A stretch of DNA of 47,296 nucleotides from an uncultured Lachnospiraceae bacterium (GTDB taxonomy: Bacteria; Bacillota; Clostridia; Lachnospirales; Lachnospiraceae). The stretch spans positions 1 through 47,296 of the forward strand of contig CAJUGG010000113.1 of the NCBI GenBank assembly GCA_910585995.1, given 5' to 3'. Both the position numbers and the translations under genes were made by a program. The notes under the pieces were generated by a model. That model made no database searches and was not told the origin of the DNA. It saw only the letters and a program-made list of their open reading frames with translations. Shown one piece after another: positions 32,793 through 41,707 of this stretch (position 1 is the stretch's first letter; the number at the start of each line of letters is the position of its first letter).

Positions 32793-34466
32793 ATGAAAAA
32801 TGAAATTGTGAAAAAAATATCAATATTTGGCCTGGTTGGCGTGCTGGTCATGGGAATGTTGGCCGGATGCGGAAGTTCCGGGGATACCGATAACAGCAGC
32901 GCTGCAGGCGGCAGTGCAGAAAGCACAGATGGAAAACATCTGAATTTTGGATGTTATGTATATTCTACCTCATATGACCCTGCGGAATATCAGAACGCAG
33001 CATGGGATGGAATACGGCATGGGATTACAGAAGGACTGTTTAAATTTAAGGATGATCTGACCGTGGACTATAACTTATGCGACCAGTACGAAGTATCGGA
33101 TGATCATAAGACATGGACTTTTCATATACGGGACGGGGTACAATTTTCCAATGGGAATGCATGTGATGCGCAGGCGGTAGCAGATTCTCTGAACCGGCTC
33201 TATACCGTATGTGCAACCGAGAAAAAAAGTTCAACGCCGGAGACGTATCTGCAGGCGGATTCTATTACCGCAGATACCAGTGCGAACGCAGTGACGATTG
33301 TCACCGCAGAACCTTATGCGGATATTACCTCGATCCTCTGTTTCCCGTTCTATACGATCCTAGATGTGGGCGGAGATCTTACTGATGCAGAACATGATTA
33401 TACGGCTGACGCAACTTCTGTGATTGGTACAGGACCTTATGCTGTTGCTTCGATGGATGAGACAACGAAATGTTCAGAACTGGTGAAAAATGAACATTAT
33501 TGGAATGGAGAAGTACCCTATGACAGCATATCTATTCTCTTTATCGAAGATGACAGCACAAAGGCCAGTGCGCTGAAGACCGGAGATATTGACCTGACCG
33601 AGAATATTACAACCGCAAGTGATCTCGAAGAGCTGTCAAAGGATGAGGCGTTCTATGTGTCTAAGACGCCTGGTATGAGAAGCGGCTTTGCCTATGTGAA
33701 TTTTAATGGGATTCTGGGCAAAAACGAAGCGTTAAGACAGGCAGTATTTAAGGCCATTGACGGACAGACGCTCTGTGATGTGACAGTCGGAGGCATGTAT
33801 ACCTATGGACCCGCAGTGCTTCCCTCTACACTTTCCTACGATTATGAATCCCTGGTCAATCCATTTACTTATGATGTAGAAGGAGCTGCGAAACTTTTGG
33901 ATGATGCAGGGATTACAGATACAGACGGAGACGGGTTCCGTGAACTTGACGGACAGAAGATTACACTGCAGTATATCACCTACACCAACCGCTGCCTGAG
34001 TGATTTTGCGGAGGCGATACAGATCTCCTTGGCGGGGATTGGCATAGATGTCAATGTCACGAACACCGATTCGGACACTGAGTGGAATATGATGCAGGCC
34101 GGTGAATATGATTTGTGTGATTCCAACTGGACGACGGTTGGCACCGGAGAGCCAAGTGCGTTTCTGAAAAATTGGTACGGTGGAGACAATGGAAGTGAGT
34201 TTTACGTAAATGGTGGTGGTACAAACTACTGCTGGTATGAAAATGATGAGTTCGATGCACTTTACGATCAGTATATGAGTTCTACAGACCTGGAAGAACG
34301 TGCGAACCTGGTGATTCAGATGGAGCAGATCCTGATCAATGACTGCGCAGTTTTGGTACATGGTTATTACAATAGTACCTTCCTTTCCAACGCAGCAAAA
34401 GTTACTGGTGCAGATATTCATACGGTGGATTACTATTGGCTTTCCAATGAGATTGCACCCAAATAA
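32793..34466 (+). CDS. Family 5 substrate-binding lipoprotein (oligopeptide/nickel ABC)
   Basis: The 557-residue protein has a lipoprotein signal with lipobox LAGC (Cys26), a Ser/Gly-rich linker, then the SBP_bac_5 fold: YDPAEYQNAAWDGIRHGITE, DGVQFSNGNACDAQAVADSL, GTGPYAV and ALRQAVFKAID. Family members bind peptides, nickel, haem or cobalt-type ligands. The gene lies behind a cobalamin riboswitch, which makes cobalt, corrinoid or another metal complex an attractive ligand; the sequence alone does not settle it. AGGAGGAG precedes the ATG. Confidence 0.9.
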   Translation: MKNEIVKKISIFGLVGVLVMGMLAGCGSSGDTDNSSAAGGSAESTDGKHLNFGCYVYSTSYDPAEYQNAAWDGIRHGITEGLFKFKDDLTVDYNLCDQYEVSDDHKTWTFHIRDGVQFSNGNACDAQAVADSLNRLYTVCATEKKSSTPETYLQADSITADTSANAVTIVTAEPYADITSILCFPFYTILDVGGDLTDAEHDYTADATSVIGTGPYAVASMDETTKCSELVKNEHYWNGEVPYDSISILFIEDDSTKASALKTGDIDLTENITTASDLEELSKDEAFYVSKTPGMRSGFAYVNFNGILGKNEALRQAVFKAIDGQTLCDVTVGGMYTYGPAVLPSTLSYDYESLVNPFTYDVEGAAKLLDDAGITDTDGDGFRELDGQKITLQYITYTNRCLSDFAEAIQISLAGIGIDVNVTNTDSDTEWNMMQAGEYDLCDSNWTTVGTGEPSAFLKNWYGGDNGSEFYVNGGGTNYCWYENDEFDALYDQYMSSTDLEERANLVIQMEQILINDCAVLVHGYYNSTFLSNAAKVTGADIHTVDYYWLSNEIAPK

Positions 34467-34495
34467 GACAAGAAAAAGCAGTGGGGGAGATTGAT

Positions 34496-35434
34496 TTGTC
34501 TATCAAACAATTGGGAAAAAGGCTGTTGCAGATGATAATTGTACTAATCGGTATCAGTTTTTTGACCTTTCTTTTGACCTATTTAGCGCCAGGTGATCCA
34601 GTACGTACGATGTATGCAGCGACAGGCATTGTACCTAGTGAAGAAGTGATGAATCAGACAAGAGAAGAGATGGGACTTACCCGTCCGTTTCTCGTGCAGT
34701 ATGGAGATTGGCTATTTAGCTGTCTTAGAGGGGATTTTGGAAATTCCTATTCTTTAAAAAAACCCGTTCTGACACTTCTTGGTTCCAGGCTGTGGCCGAC
34801 GATCAAGCTTTCGCTTGCGTCTATGATTTTGATGTTGCTGGTATCCATACCCTTTGGTATGCTGGCAGCAGTACATAAAAATAAGTGGATTGATTACCTG
34901 GTGCGCAGTTTTACGTATCTGGGAGTCTCAGTTCCCAATTTCTGGGTGGGGCTTTTGCTGATCTCTTTTTTCTGCGTTAAGCTGAAATGGCTTTCGGTCG
35001 TCTCTGCGGATACTACATTTCGAAATATCATTCTTCCGGCAGTGACATTGGCCTTTGCCATGTCTGCCAAATATACCAGGCAGGTCCGCACTGCCGTACT
35101 AGAAGAATTAAGCCAGGATTATGTGACCGGTGCACGGGCGCGCGGAATCCGGGAATGGAAGATTCTGTGGCTGAATGTATTTCCTAATTCCCTGCTGCCG
35201 CTGATTACAATGCTGGGCTTGTCGATTGGGTCACTTTTGGGCGGTACTGCAGTAGTGGAAGTGATCTTTTCCTATCCAGGTCTTGGCGGTCTGGCAGTAT
35301 CTGCGATCACCTCATATGATTATCCGTTGGTGCAAGGATATGTACTGTGGATTGCACTGATCTATATGGGGATTAATCTTGTGGTGGATATTTCTTATAA
35401 TTTTGTAGACCCAAGAATGAGAGAAAAGAGGTGA
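34496..35434 (+). CDS. ABC permease, DppB/NikB type
   Basis: The 312-residue inner-membrane permease has six or so spans (first near 10-30), APGDP (a conserved early loop motif), the EAA-type loop EELSQDYVTGARARGI, and the end YPGLGGLAVSAI then RDPRMR-like VDPRMREK. It pairs with the NikC-type permease eight bases downstream. I choose the TTG at 34496, which follows GGGGGAG with normal spacing; the GTG at 34481 would leave no site. It should form the pore with the next gene. Confidence 0.88.
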   Translation: MSIKQLGKRLLQMIIVLIGISFLTFLLTYLAPGDPVRTMYAATGIVPSEEVMNQTREEMGLTRPFLVQYGDWLFSCLRGDFGNSYSLKKPVLTLLGSRLWPTIKLSLASMILMLLVSIPFGMLAAVHKNKWIDYLVRSFTYLGVSVPNFWVGLLLISFFCVKLKWLSVVSADTTFRNIILPAVTLAFAMSAKYTRQVRTAVLEELSQDYVTGARARGIREWKILWLNVFPNSLLPLITMLGLSIGSLLGGTAVVEVIFSYPGLGGLAVSAITSYDYPLVQGYVLWIALIYMGINLVVDISYNFVDPRMREKR

Positions 35435-35441
35435 TCAGAGC

Positions 35442-36263
35442 ATGAAGAATTTTATGAAGAAAAATCAATCCTTTTTGTTTTTCTGTTTTTTGGTTCTTCT
35501 GATTGTGCTGGTTGCTGTCTTTGCTCCGCTTTTATCCAAAGGACAAGACCCAACAGAAGGTATCCTGGCCAATGCTTTACAGAAACCAAGTGGGGAACAT
35601 TGGTTTGGAACTGATAAATTAGGAAGAGATATCTTCGCTCGTGTGATCTATGGAACCAGGACCTCTCTGACGGCGGCACTTAGTGTAGTTGTTATTATCT
35701 TTGTCATAGGTACTTTTTTGGGCATTTTGGCTGGTTATTTTGGCGGGATAGTGGATATGGTTATTATGCGCTTTTCTGATATGATGGTATCCTTTCCGGG
35801 GATGGTGCTTGCGATCGCGATTGCGGGTATGTTAGGAGCCAGTATTCAAAATGCGGTTCTTGCAATCTCTATGGTGAGCTGGACCAAATATGCACGTCTG
35901 GCGCGAAGTCTGGTATTAAAGATACGACATCGGGATTATGTAGCCGCAGCCATTGTCACTGGTTCAAAGACTCCTTATATCCTGACCAGATATATGTTGC
36001 CCAATACTCTTCCAACTTTAGTGATTACCGGAGCAACAGATATTGGCAGTATGATGTTGGAGCTGGCAGGATTGTCCTTTTTAGGATTCGGCGCGCAGGC
36101 ACCAACACCGGAGTGGGGGCTGATGCTGAATGAAGGAAGGGCTTATATGTCTTCCGCGCCCTGGCTGATGCTCTTTCCCGGCCTTGCGATTTTTCTTGTT
36201 GTGGTAGTGTTTAATCTGTTTGGAGACAGCCTGCGGGATGTACTTGATCCCAGAGATGAATAA
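35442..36263 (+). CDS. ABC permease, DppC/NikC type
   Basis: The 273-residue permease has a first span (about 10-30), the GTDKLGRDIFARVIYGTRTSL motif typical of DppC/NikC after it, EAA-like RHRDYVAAAIVTGSK, and the end FNLFGDSLRDVLDPR. It lies eight bases after the NikB-type gene and just before the ATPases. Together they give a two-permease, two-ATPase importer. GAAAAGAGGTGA supports the ATG. Confidence 0.9.
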   Translation: MKNFMKKNQSFLFFCFLVLLIVLVAVFAPLLSKGQDPTEGILANALQKPSGEHWFGTDKLGRDIFARVIYGTRTSLTAALSVVVIIFVIGTFLGILAGYFGGIVDMVIMRFSDMMVSFPGMVLAIAIAGMLGASIQNAVLAISMVSWTKYARLARSLVLKIRHRDYVAAAIVTGSKTPYILTRYMLPNTLPTLVITGATDIGSMMLELAGLSFLGFGAQAPTPEWGLMLNEGRAYMSSAPWLMLFPGLAIFLVVVVFNLFGDSLRDVLDPRDE

Positions 36264-36276
36264 GGAGGAGATGGAT

Positions 36277-37059
36277 ATGCTGGAATTAAAAGATGTTACG
36301 ATATCTTATAAAAACCGACCAACGGTCAAAAATTTCCATCTTCATCTGAGGCAGGGTGAGATCTGTAGCGTCGTAGGAGAGAGCGGAAGCGGTAAGACAA
36401 CAGTGATCCGCGCAGTCCTTGGGCTTTTAGCAGGAGGCGGAAAAGTAACAGAGGGTGATATTTTGTTCCAGGGGAAATCTCTGTTATCCAATACAAGGGA
36501 AACATGGAGGAAGCTTCGAGGAACGGAGATTTCTATGATCTTTCAGGATTCCGGTGCAATGACCAACCAGACGAGAACCATTGGGAAACAGTTTGTAGAA
36601 TATATCTGTACCCATGAGGATATTTCTAAAAAGGATGCATGGGAAAAAGGGATTCAGATGCTTGCGCGTATGCGGCTGCCAAGTGGAGACAACATTATGA
36701 AAAGTTACCCTTTTCAATTGTCTGGTGGTATGAGACAAAGAGTCGGTATTGCGATGGCTATGACGTTTCAGCCGAAGCTGCTGTTGGCAGATGAGCCGAC
36801 GAGTGCATTAGATGTTACGACACAGGCGCAGATTGTCCGTCAGATGATGGAACTTCGGGACGAATATAAGACCAGTATTATTATCGTGACACACAATCTG
36901 GGTGTGGCTGCTTACATGGCGGATCAGATTGTGGTGATGAAAGACGGAGAAGTGGTGGATGCAGGTGATCGTGAACAGATTCTCCATCATTCCGAAAGCA
37001 CTTATACCAAAGGCTTGCTGGAGGCAGTACCGTCGCTTGGAGGTGTGCGTTATGTTTGA
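36277..37059 (+). CDS. ABC ATPase, DppD/NikD type
   Basis: The 260-residue ATPase has Walker A GESGSGKTT (about 36-44), the Q-loop FQDSG, signature LSGGMRQR and Walker B LLADEPTSALD. The protein stops soon after the core, without the long oligopeptide C-terminal extension, so it is closer in size to NikD. The ATG at 36277 is eight bases after AAGGAGG; the ATG at 36271 is too close. Its 3' end overlaps the start of the next ATPase by eight bases. Confidence 0.92.
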   Translation: MLELKDVTISYKNRPTVKNFHLHLRQGEICSVVGESGSGKTTVIRAVLGLLAGGGKVTEGDILFQGKSLLSNTRETWRKLRGTEISMIFQDSGAMTNQTRTIGKQFVEYICTHEDISKKDAWEKGIQMLARMRLPSGDNIMKSYPFQLSGGMRQRVGIAMAMTFQPKLLLADEPTSALDVTTQAQIVRQMMELRDEYKTSIIIVTHNLGVAAYMADQIVVMKDGEVVDAGDREQILHHSESTYTKGLLEAVPSLGGVRYV

Positions 37060-38029
37060 TGAAAAAGACCTGATCTTAGATGCAAAACATGTGACACGCA
37101 GGTTTTTGGCATCCAATAACAGAACTCTGGTGGCATGTAATGATGTCAATCTAAGACTGTATAGAGGAAAGACTCTAGGATTGGTGGGAGAGTCGGGATG
37201 TGGAAAAAGTACATTTATGCGTTTTCTAGTATCTCTGGACACTCCTACAGAGGGAGAGATTTTGTTTCACGGCAAAGATATCACCAGGATGAAAGGAGAA
37301 GTACTGCGGCAGAACCGGCAGAAGATTCAGATGGTGTTTCAGGATCCGTCCGGTTCTTTCAATCCCAAGATGAAGATTCGGGATATTATCTGCGAGCCTC
37401 TTTTGAATTTTGGCCGGATTCATAAAAGAGAAAAAGACGCTATGGCGCGTAAATATTTAGAACTTGTGGACTTGCCTGGAGAATTTGCTGATCGGTATCC
37501 TCACAATATGAGTGGTGGTCAAAGACAGCGTATTGCGATTGCGAGAGCGATTGTGCTCGAACCAGAGATTATCGTGATGGATGAGGCGACCTGTGCACTG
37601 GATGTATCGGTGCAGAAGACCATTATTGAACTGATAGTAAAACTGCAGAAGGAAAAACAGATTGCGATTGGATTTATTGCCCATGATCTGGGACTGATTC
37701 AGTCTTTTGCGCATCAGATAGCCGTGATGTATCTGGGAAATATTGTGGAAGTCATTCCGGCAGAACTATTGAATACCCATGCCGCACATCCCTACACAAA
37801 AGCATTGATGGGGGCAGTTTTTGACATCCATATGGATTTTTCCAAAAAGATTGAAAGTATAGAAAGTGAGGCTCCAAGTCCTTTGGATGTTCCCGAAGGC
37901 TGTCCGTTTCAGGATCGCTGCGGGCAATGTATGGATATTTGCAGACAAGTGCGTCCCACGTTAAAAGAACTGATTCCAGGACATGAGGTGGCTTGTCATC
38001 TTTTTGTGAAGGAGGGAGAAAAACAGTGA
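37052..38029 (+). CDS. ABC ATPase, DppF/NikE type
   Basis: The 325-residue ATPase has Walker A GESGCGKST (about 47-55), signature MSGGQRQR, Walker B IVMDEATCALD and the C-terminal oligopeptide-type extension with CPFQDRCGQCMDICRQ. This Cys-rich tail is normal for the family. The Walker B Glu-Ala-Thr differs slightly from the usual Glu-Pro-Thr. GGAGGTG precedes the ATG at 37052. The stop overlaps the GTG start of the next lipoprotein. Confidence 0.92.
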   Translation: MFDEKDLILDAKHVTRRFLASNNRTLVACNDVNLRLYRGKTLGLVGESGCGKSTFMRFLVSLDTPTEGEILFHGKDITRMKGEVLRQNRQKIQMVFQDPSGSFNPKMKIRDIICEPLLNFGRIHKREKDAMARKYLELVDLPGEFADRYPHNMSGGQRQRIAIARAIVLEPEIIVMDEATCALDVSVQKTIIELIVKLQKEKQIAIGFIAHDLGLIQSFAHQIAVMYLGNIVEVIPAELLNTHAAHPYTKALMGAVFDIHMDFSKKIESIESEAPSPLDVPEGCPFQDRCGQCMDICRQVRPTLKELIPGHEVACHLFVKEGEKQ

Positions 38030-39240
38030 AAAGGTTGGTTTCTATCCTGATCGCTGCGATGCTTGTATTCTGTGTGGGGGGCTGTCAAAACACACAGAAC
38101 AGAACGGATATTCCTTCGGATGACGCGGATACACAGACAGCAGCCGTACATAAAATTGGTGTGGCCGTGTATGATGTGATGGATGACGAAGTGATCACAT
38201 TTCGCGATTATCTGACGGGATATATCAAAAAATGTTTTCCAGAAGTGGAATTTTGTTACTCTTATACCATCCGCAGTGCAGAAGATGAGATGAGATTTCT
38301 CGAAGAGGCCTATGCACAGGGAGTAGAAGGGATATTGTCTTTTATCACTTATGACTTGGAAGAAGAAGTTGCTTATTGTGAATCCAAAGGGATGTATTAC
38401 CTGATGGCTTCCGGTACGGTATCTGAAGAAACATATGAAGCCGTCGCAGACAATCCCTATTTTCTGGGAGTGGTGGGACCTGGCAATGAGATTGAGTATC
38501 GGGCCGGAGCAGATATGGCAGAATACTTTATCAAGGAGATGGAGGGAGATTCGTATATCTTGTTTACGGGCGGTGCAAGCATAGGAAATGAGATGCACAG
38601 AGTTCGTTCGGTGGGTGCGCTGGATGTATTTGTCAGATATTTTGGTGATCTTGAACAGAGTACAGAGGAGCTGGCAGTCACAGAAGTGCCGGTAAAACTG
38701 ACCATGGGAGAAGCGAACCTGACCATTTTTCCAGGCTATACCACAAGAGAGGATGTTGCACAAAGTGCAGAGGAAGAGTTGAGAAGCACCGACTATGATT
38801 TTGCACTTTCGATGTTCAGCATGTACAGTATGGTGGATATTTTTCGGCAAGAAGGGATCAGGCAGGGTGTAATTGATTGTTACAGTATGACAAATAAAGA
38901 TTTATTTGCAGACAAAACATTGTTTTATGTCGCGGGGAAATACAGTTCGATCATCGGCCCTTCTTTTGCAGCTATGTACAATGCGATTACTGGATATGCA
39001 GAAGAATTTCGGGAAAATGGCAGAGCATTTCAGATGACACAAGGATACTGGATATCCAAAAATAAAGTAGAATATGATGAGCAGTATGCATTAGCCACTG
39101 GGATCTATGTCAACGCTTATAATTATGAGGACTTGGGTTCCGTGATGAAAGTATATGATGAGACAGCCAATTTTGAGAGACTGAAAGAGCTGACAGAGGC
39201 ATGGAGCCGCGAGGATGCGCTGGCTAGAAGGGCTGAATAA
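38026..39240 (+). CDS. Second lipoprotein, periplasmic-binding-protein type
   Basis: The 404-residue protein has a lipoprotein signal (lipobox VGGC, Cys20) and a region with the rhythm of sugar/Peripla_BP_4-type binding proteins: KIGVAVYDVMDDEVITFRDY, then EAYAQGVEGILSF and ADMAEYFIKEM. It begins with GTG overlapping the ATPase stop, so it is translationally coupled to the importer. This fold normally serves another class of ABC importer, so its presence here is odd: it may be an accessory ligand-binding protein. GGAGGGAG lies before the GTG. Confidence 0.75.
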   Translation: MKRLVSILIAAMLVFCVGGCQNTQNRTDIPSDDADTQTAAVHKIGVAVYDVMDDEVITFRDYLTGYIKKCFPEVEFCYSYTIRSAEDEMRFLEEAYAQGVEGILSFITYDLEEEVAYCESKGMYYLMASGTVSEETYEAVADNPYFLGVVGPGNEIEYRAGADMAEYFIKEMEGDSYILFTGGASIGNEMHRVRSVGALDVFVRYFGDLEQSTEELAVTEVPVKLTMGEANLTIFPGYTTREDVAQSAEEELRSTDYDFALSMFSMYSMVDIFRQEGIRQGVIDCYSMTNKDLFADKTLFYVAGKYSSIIGPSFAAMYNAITGYAEEFRENGRAFQMTQGYWISKNKVEYDEQYALATGIYVNAYNYEDLGSVMKVYDETANFERLKELTEAWSREDALARRAE

Positions 39241-39260
39241 CAGATAAGGAGGATATTTTG

Positions 39261-40205
39261 ATGCATGAGCATAAGCATGCATCTACACATAACCATGACC
39301 ATAACGACGGCCATAGTCATGATCACGGCCATCATGAGGATGGCGATTGTGAAATCTGCAATCCTCATGTGGAGTATTGCGATGTGTGTGGGGAATCTCT
39401 GGCAAGATGTAACTGTGTGATGCCAGATGAAAAGATGGAAAAGCGTGTCTATATTCTGAAAGGATTAGATTGCGCTAACTGTGCAGCGAAAGTAGAGGCT
39501 AAAATTCGTCAGATGCCGGAAGTAGAATATGCGTCTGTGGCATATGCAAATAAGCAGATTCGTCTTTCTGCGAATCGGCCGGATGTATTAATTCCCTCAA
39601 TTCAAAAAGCGATTGATGCGATGGAAGATGGCATTACCGTGGTTCCTAAAGAAGAGGTAAAAAAAGAGGCGAAAAAAGGGGAGAAGTCATCTGCAATTTC
39701 GGAAAAATACAGACCTCTGATTATGATTTTGGGCGGAGCAGCTGAATTTCTGGTGGGCTTTTTGACCATTCACATTGGAGGTCTGGAAGAATCGGATATC
39801 AGGCTTTTGCCAATCTTTATCGTCTCTTATCTGATGCTGGGTGGAAAAGTGCTTATGACAGCTGGCAGAAATATGAAAAAAGGGCAGATATTTGACGAGA
39901 ATTTTTTAATGTGTATTGCCACACTGGGTGCTTTTGCGATTTGAGAATTTCCGGAACGGCTTCTGTTCTGACCGCATTTACTTTTTTGGTCATTAGCTGT
40001 CGCCAAAGTGGTGGCAGAAGAAGCGGGTATTGATGAGATACATGCAAAATTGCTTCCGGAAGATAAATTTAACGAGTTACAGAAAATACGTGAAAGATAT
40101 GGAAGCGTAATGTTTGCCGGCAATGGAATTAATGATGCGCCGATGCTTGTCGGTGCGGCGATGGGGAGTGGTGCAGATGCAGCCATTGAGGCAGCAGATG
40201 TCTGA
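39261..40205 (+). pseudogene. P1B-type metal ATPase with internal deletion and stop
   Basis: The N-terminal 227 codons encode a His-rich start (11 His in the first 25 residues), a Cys-rich CEICNPHVEYCDVCGESL segment, an HMA domain with GLDCANCAAKVE and the first membrane helices (about 150-225). A TGA then replaces the expected Gly before EFPE. Later, VVAEEAGIDEIHAKLLPEDK and GNGINDAPML resemble the C-terminal P domain. The actuator domain, CPx helix and DKTGT phosphorylation site are missing. The gene is a deleted relic; the N-terminal metal-binding part could still be made. AAGGAGG precedes the ATG. Confidence 0.82.
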
Positions 40206-40221
40206 CAAATGAGGAGATAAG

Positions 40222-41163
40222 ATGTGGAATATATGTGGACAACAATTAAAGCTCGGTGAGAAATGGCAGGGAATGTTAAAGCCGAATATGGAAGACTATG
40301 AACTTCCTGCTACGTTAATCTGCGGCATCGAGCCAAGAAGGACTGTGCTTGTCACTGCTCAGATTCATGCAGGAGAATACAATGGAACACCGGCAGTGAT
40401 CCAGGCAGCACAAGAGATTTGTCCAAAAAAGCTAAAAGGGAATCTGATCTTTTTGCACTGTGTGAACAGTAGTGGGTTTTTAAAACAGCACTGGAGGACT
40501 TTGCCGGAGGATGGTTTTAACCTCAATGCGGATTATCCAGGCAGAGAAGATGGAACTGTCGGTGAGCGGCTTGCAGACTGGTTTGTAAAAGAGATCTTTC
40601 CCAAGGTTGACTTTGTATTGGATTTACATGGAGGAAGCGTGAATGAGCGATTGTCACCATGTCTGTTTTATCCCACAGCAGAAAAGGTGGTAAAAGAGTC
40701 TCTTGCTGCGGCCAAAGCATTGGATGTACCTTATCTGATTGCATCCAAGGCGACCAAAGGGGAATACAGCTATGCAGCTCATGCATGCAGTGTACCAGGA
40801 CTTCTACTGGAGCGGGGATACGGCGGCTTCTGCAAAAAAGAGTGGGTTACAGGACATAAAAGAAATATCTCTCTGCTTCTTAAGCATCTGGGAATGTACG
40901 AGTCAGATGAGAAAAAAGTGGAATATGAACCGAAGGTCTATGAGCATACAGTCTATCTGGAAAGTGAGAAAGCAGGTCTTTGGTATCCTCAGATCAAAGA
41001 AGATGAATCAGTGAGCAGGGGGCAGCTTCTAGGGTATCTGGAAGACGTATTTGGAAATAAAATACAGGAGTTTTATGCAGAAGGTGACGGAAGGGTATTT
41101 TATTATACAGCAGGACTTGCAGTCAGGGAAGGAGATTCGCTGGTTGCTTATGGCCTGGATTAA
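40222..41163 (+). CDS. Succinylglutamate desuccinylase/aspartoacylase-family metallohydrolase
   Basis: The 313-residue M14-like enzyme has AQIHAGEYNGTPA (zinc His and Glu), FNLNADYPGREDG and DLHGGSVNE (second zinc His), and a C-terminal beta-rich region with GDGRVFYY. Relatives remove acyl groups from amino acids by zinc hydrolysis. The substrate is unknown. It is the last gene of the apparent riboswitch operon, 16 bases after the ATPase relic; GAGGAG precedes the ATG. No signal peptide is seen, so it acts in the cytosol. Confidence 0.85.
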   Translation: MWNICGQQLKLGEKWQGMLKPNMEDYELPATLICGIEPRRTVLVTAQIHAGEYNGTPAVIQAAQEICPKKLKGNLIFLHCVNSSGFLKQHWRTLPEDGFNLNADYPGREDGTVGERLADWFVKEIFPKVDFVLDLHGGSVNERLSPCLFYPTAEKVVKESLAAAKALDVPYLIASKATKGEYSYAAHACSVPGLLLERGYGGFCKKEWVTGHKRNISLLLKHLGMYESDEKKVEYEPKVYEHTVYLESEKAGLWYPQIKEDESVSRGQLLGYLEDVFGNKIQEFYAEGDGRVFYYTAGLAVREGDSLVAYGLD

Positions 41164-41203
41164 CAGGCTCTGTGCTTATTGAGATTTTTTATCAATGAAA
41201 ATA

Positions 41204-41232
41204 TTGCTTTATTCTATATTATCTGTTATTAT
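41204..41232 (+). promoter_or_regulatory. Promoter before the DUF2325 gene
   Basis: TTGCTT (41204-41209), 17 bases, TATTAT (41227-41232). Confidence 0.6.
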
Positions 41233-41235
41233 GAG

Positions 41236-41264
41236 TTAGTGATAACTAATTAGTCGAAACTAAC
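41236..41264. promoter_or_regulatory. Two tandem TTAGT-N4-ACTAA palindromes (likely operator)
   Basis: TTAGT-GATA-ACTAA is followed at once by TTAGT-CGAA-ACTAA, just after the -10 box and before the ribosome site. Both are perfect 5-4-5 palindromes, and the outer GTTAG and CTAAC bracket the pair. A repressor bound here would block the DUF2325 transcript. Confidence 0.6.
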
Positions 41265-41281
41265 TATAGGAGGTGCTAGGT

Positions 41282-41563
41282 GTGAGTGTTGTAATTGTGG
41301 GGGGACATGACCGGATGGTCTGTCAGTACAGGAAGATCTGTAAAAATTATCGCTGCAAAGCCAAAGTGTTTACGCAGATGTCGGCTTGCCTCAATAAACA
41401 GATGGGAACGCCAGACTTATTTATATTATTTACCAATACCGTTTCTCATAAGATGGTTAAGACCGCGGTGGATGAAGCGAAGCGTAAAAACATCGAAGTG
41501 GTACGCTGTCATACCAGCAGCGGTGCGGCATTAGAGCAGATCTTAAAAGAGTATGCTTCTTGA
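41282..41563 (+). CDS. DUF2325 protein
   Basis: The 93-residue protein has the DUF2325 pattern: SVVIVGGHDRMVCQYRKICK and TNTVSHKMVKTAVDEAKRK, ending with CHTSSGAALEQIL. The function is unknown. The GTG at 41282 follows AGGAGG by eight bases. It has its own promoter with two palindromes over the start site, so it is probably controlled by a dedicated repressor. A terminator follows. Confidence 0.82.
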   Translation: MSVVIVGGHDRMVCQYRKICKNYRCKAKVFTQMSACLNKQMGTPDLFILFTNTVSHKMVKTAVDEAKRKNIEVVRCHTSSGAALEQILKEYAS

Positions 41564-41638
41564 TGGCTGAACTGTTATATAGAAAATGTGAAATTTCTGA
41601 TTATACCTTGTCAAATGGATAGAATATGCGTAAAATGG

Positions 41639-41684
41639 AAAAAGCAAATGCCGACGAGTCATACGGCAGCTGCTTTTTCTATTT
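41639..41684 (+). terminator. Terminator after the DUF2325 gene
   Basis: AAAAAGCA pairs with TGCTTTTT, with an inner GCCG/CGGC, then CTATTTTTA. Confidence 0.75.
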
Positions 41685-41707
41685 TTATGTTGGAGGATTC
41701 TATCTAG

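Noticed and set aside
37996..38850. Minus-strand ORF over the second lipoprotein gene
   Set aside because: The plus strand has a lipoprotein signal and coupling to the ATPase; the reverse ORF lacks both start signal and motifs.
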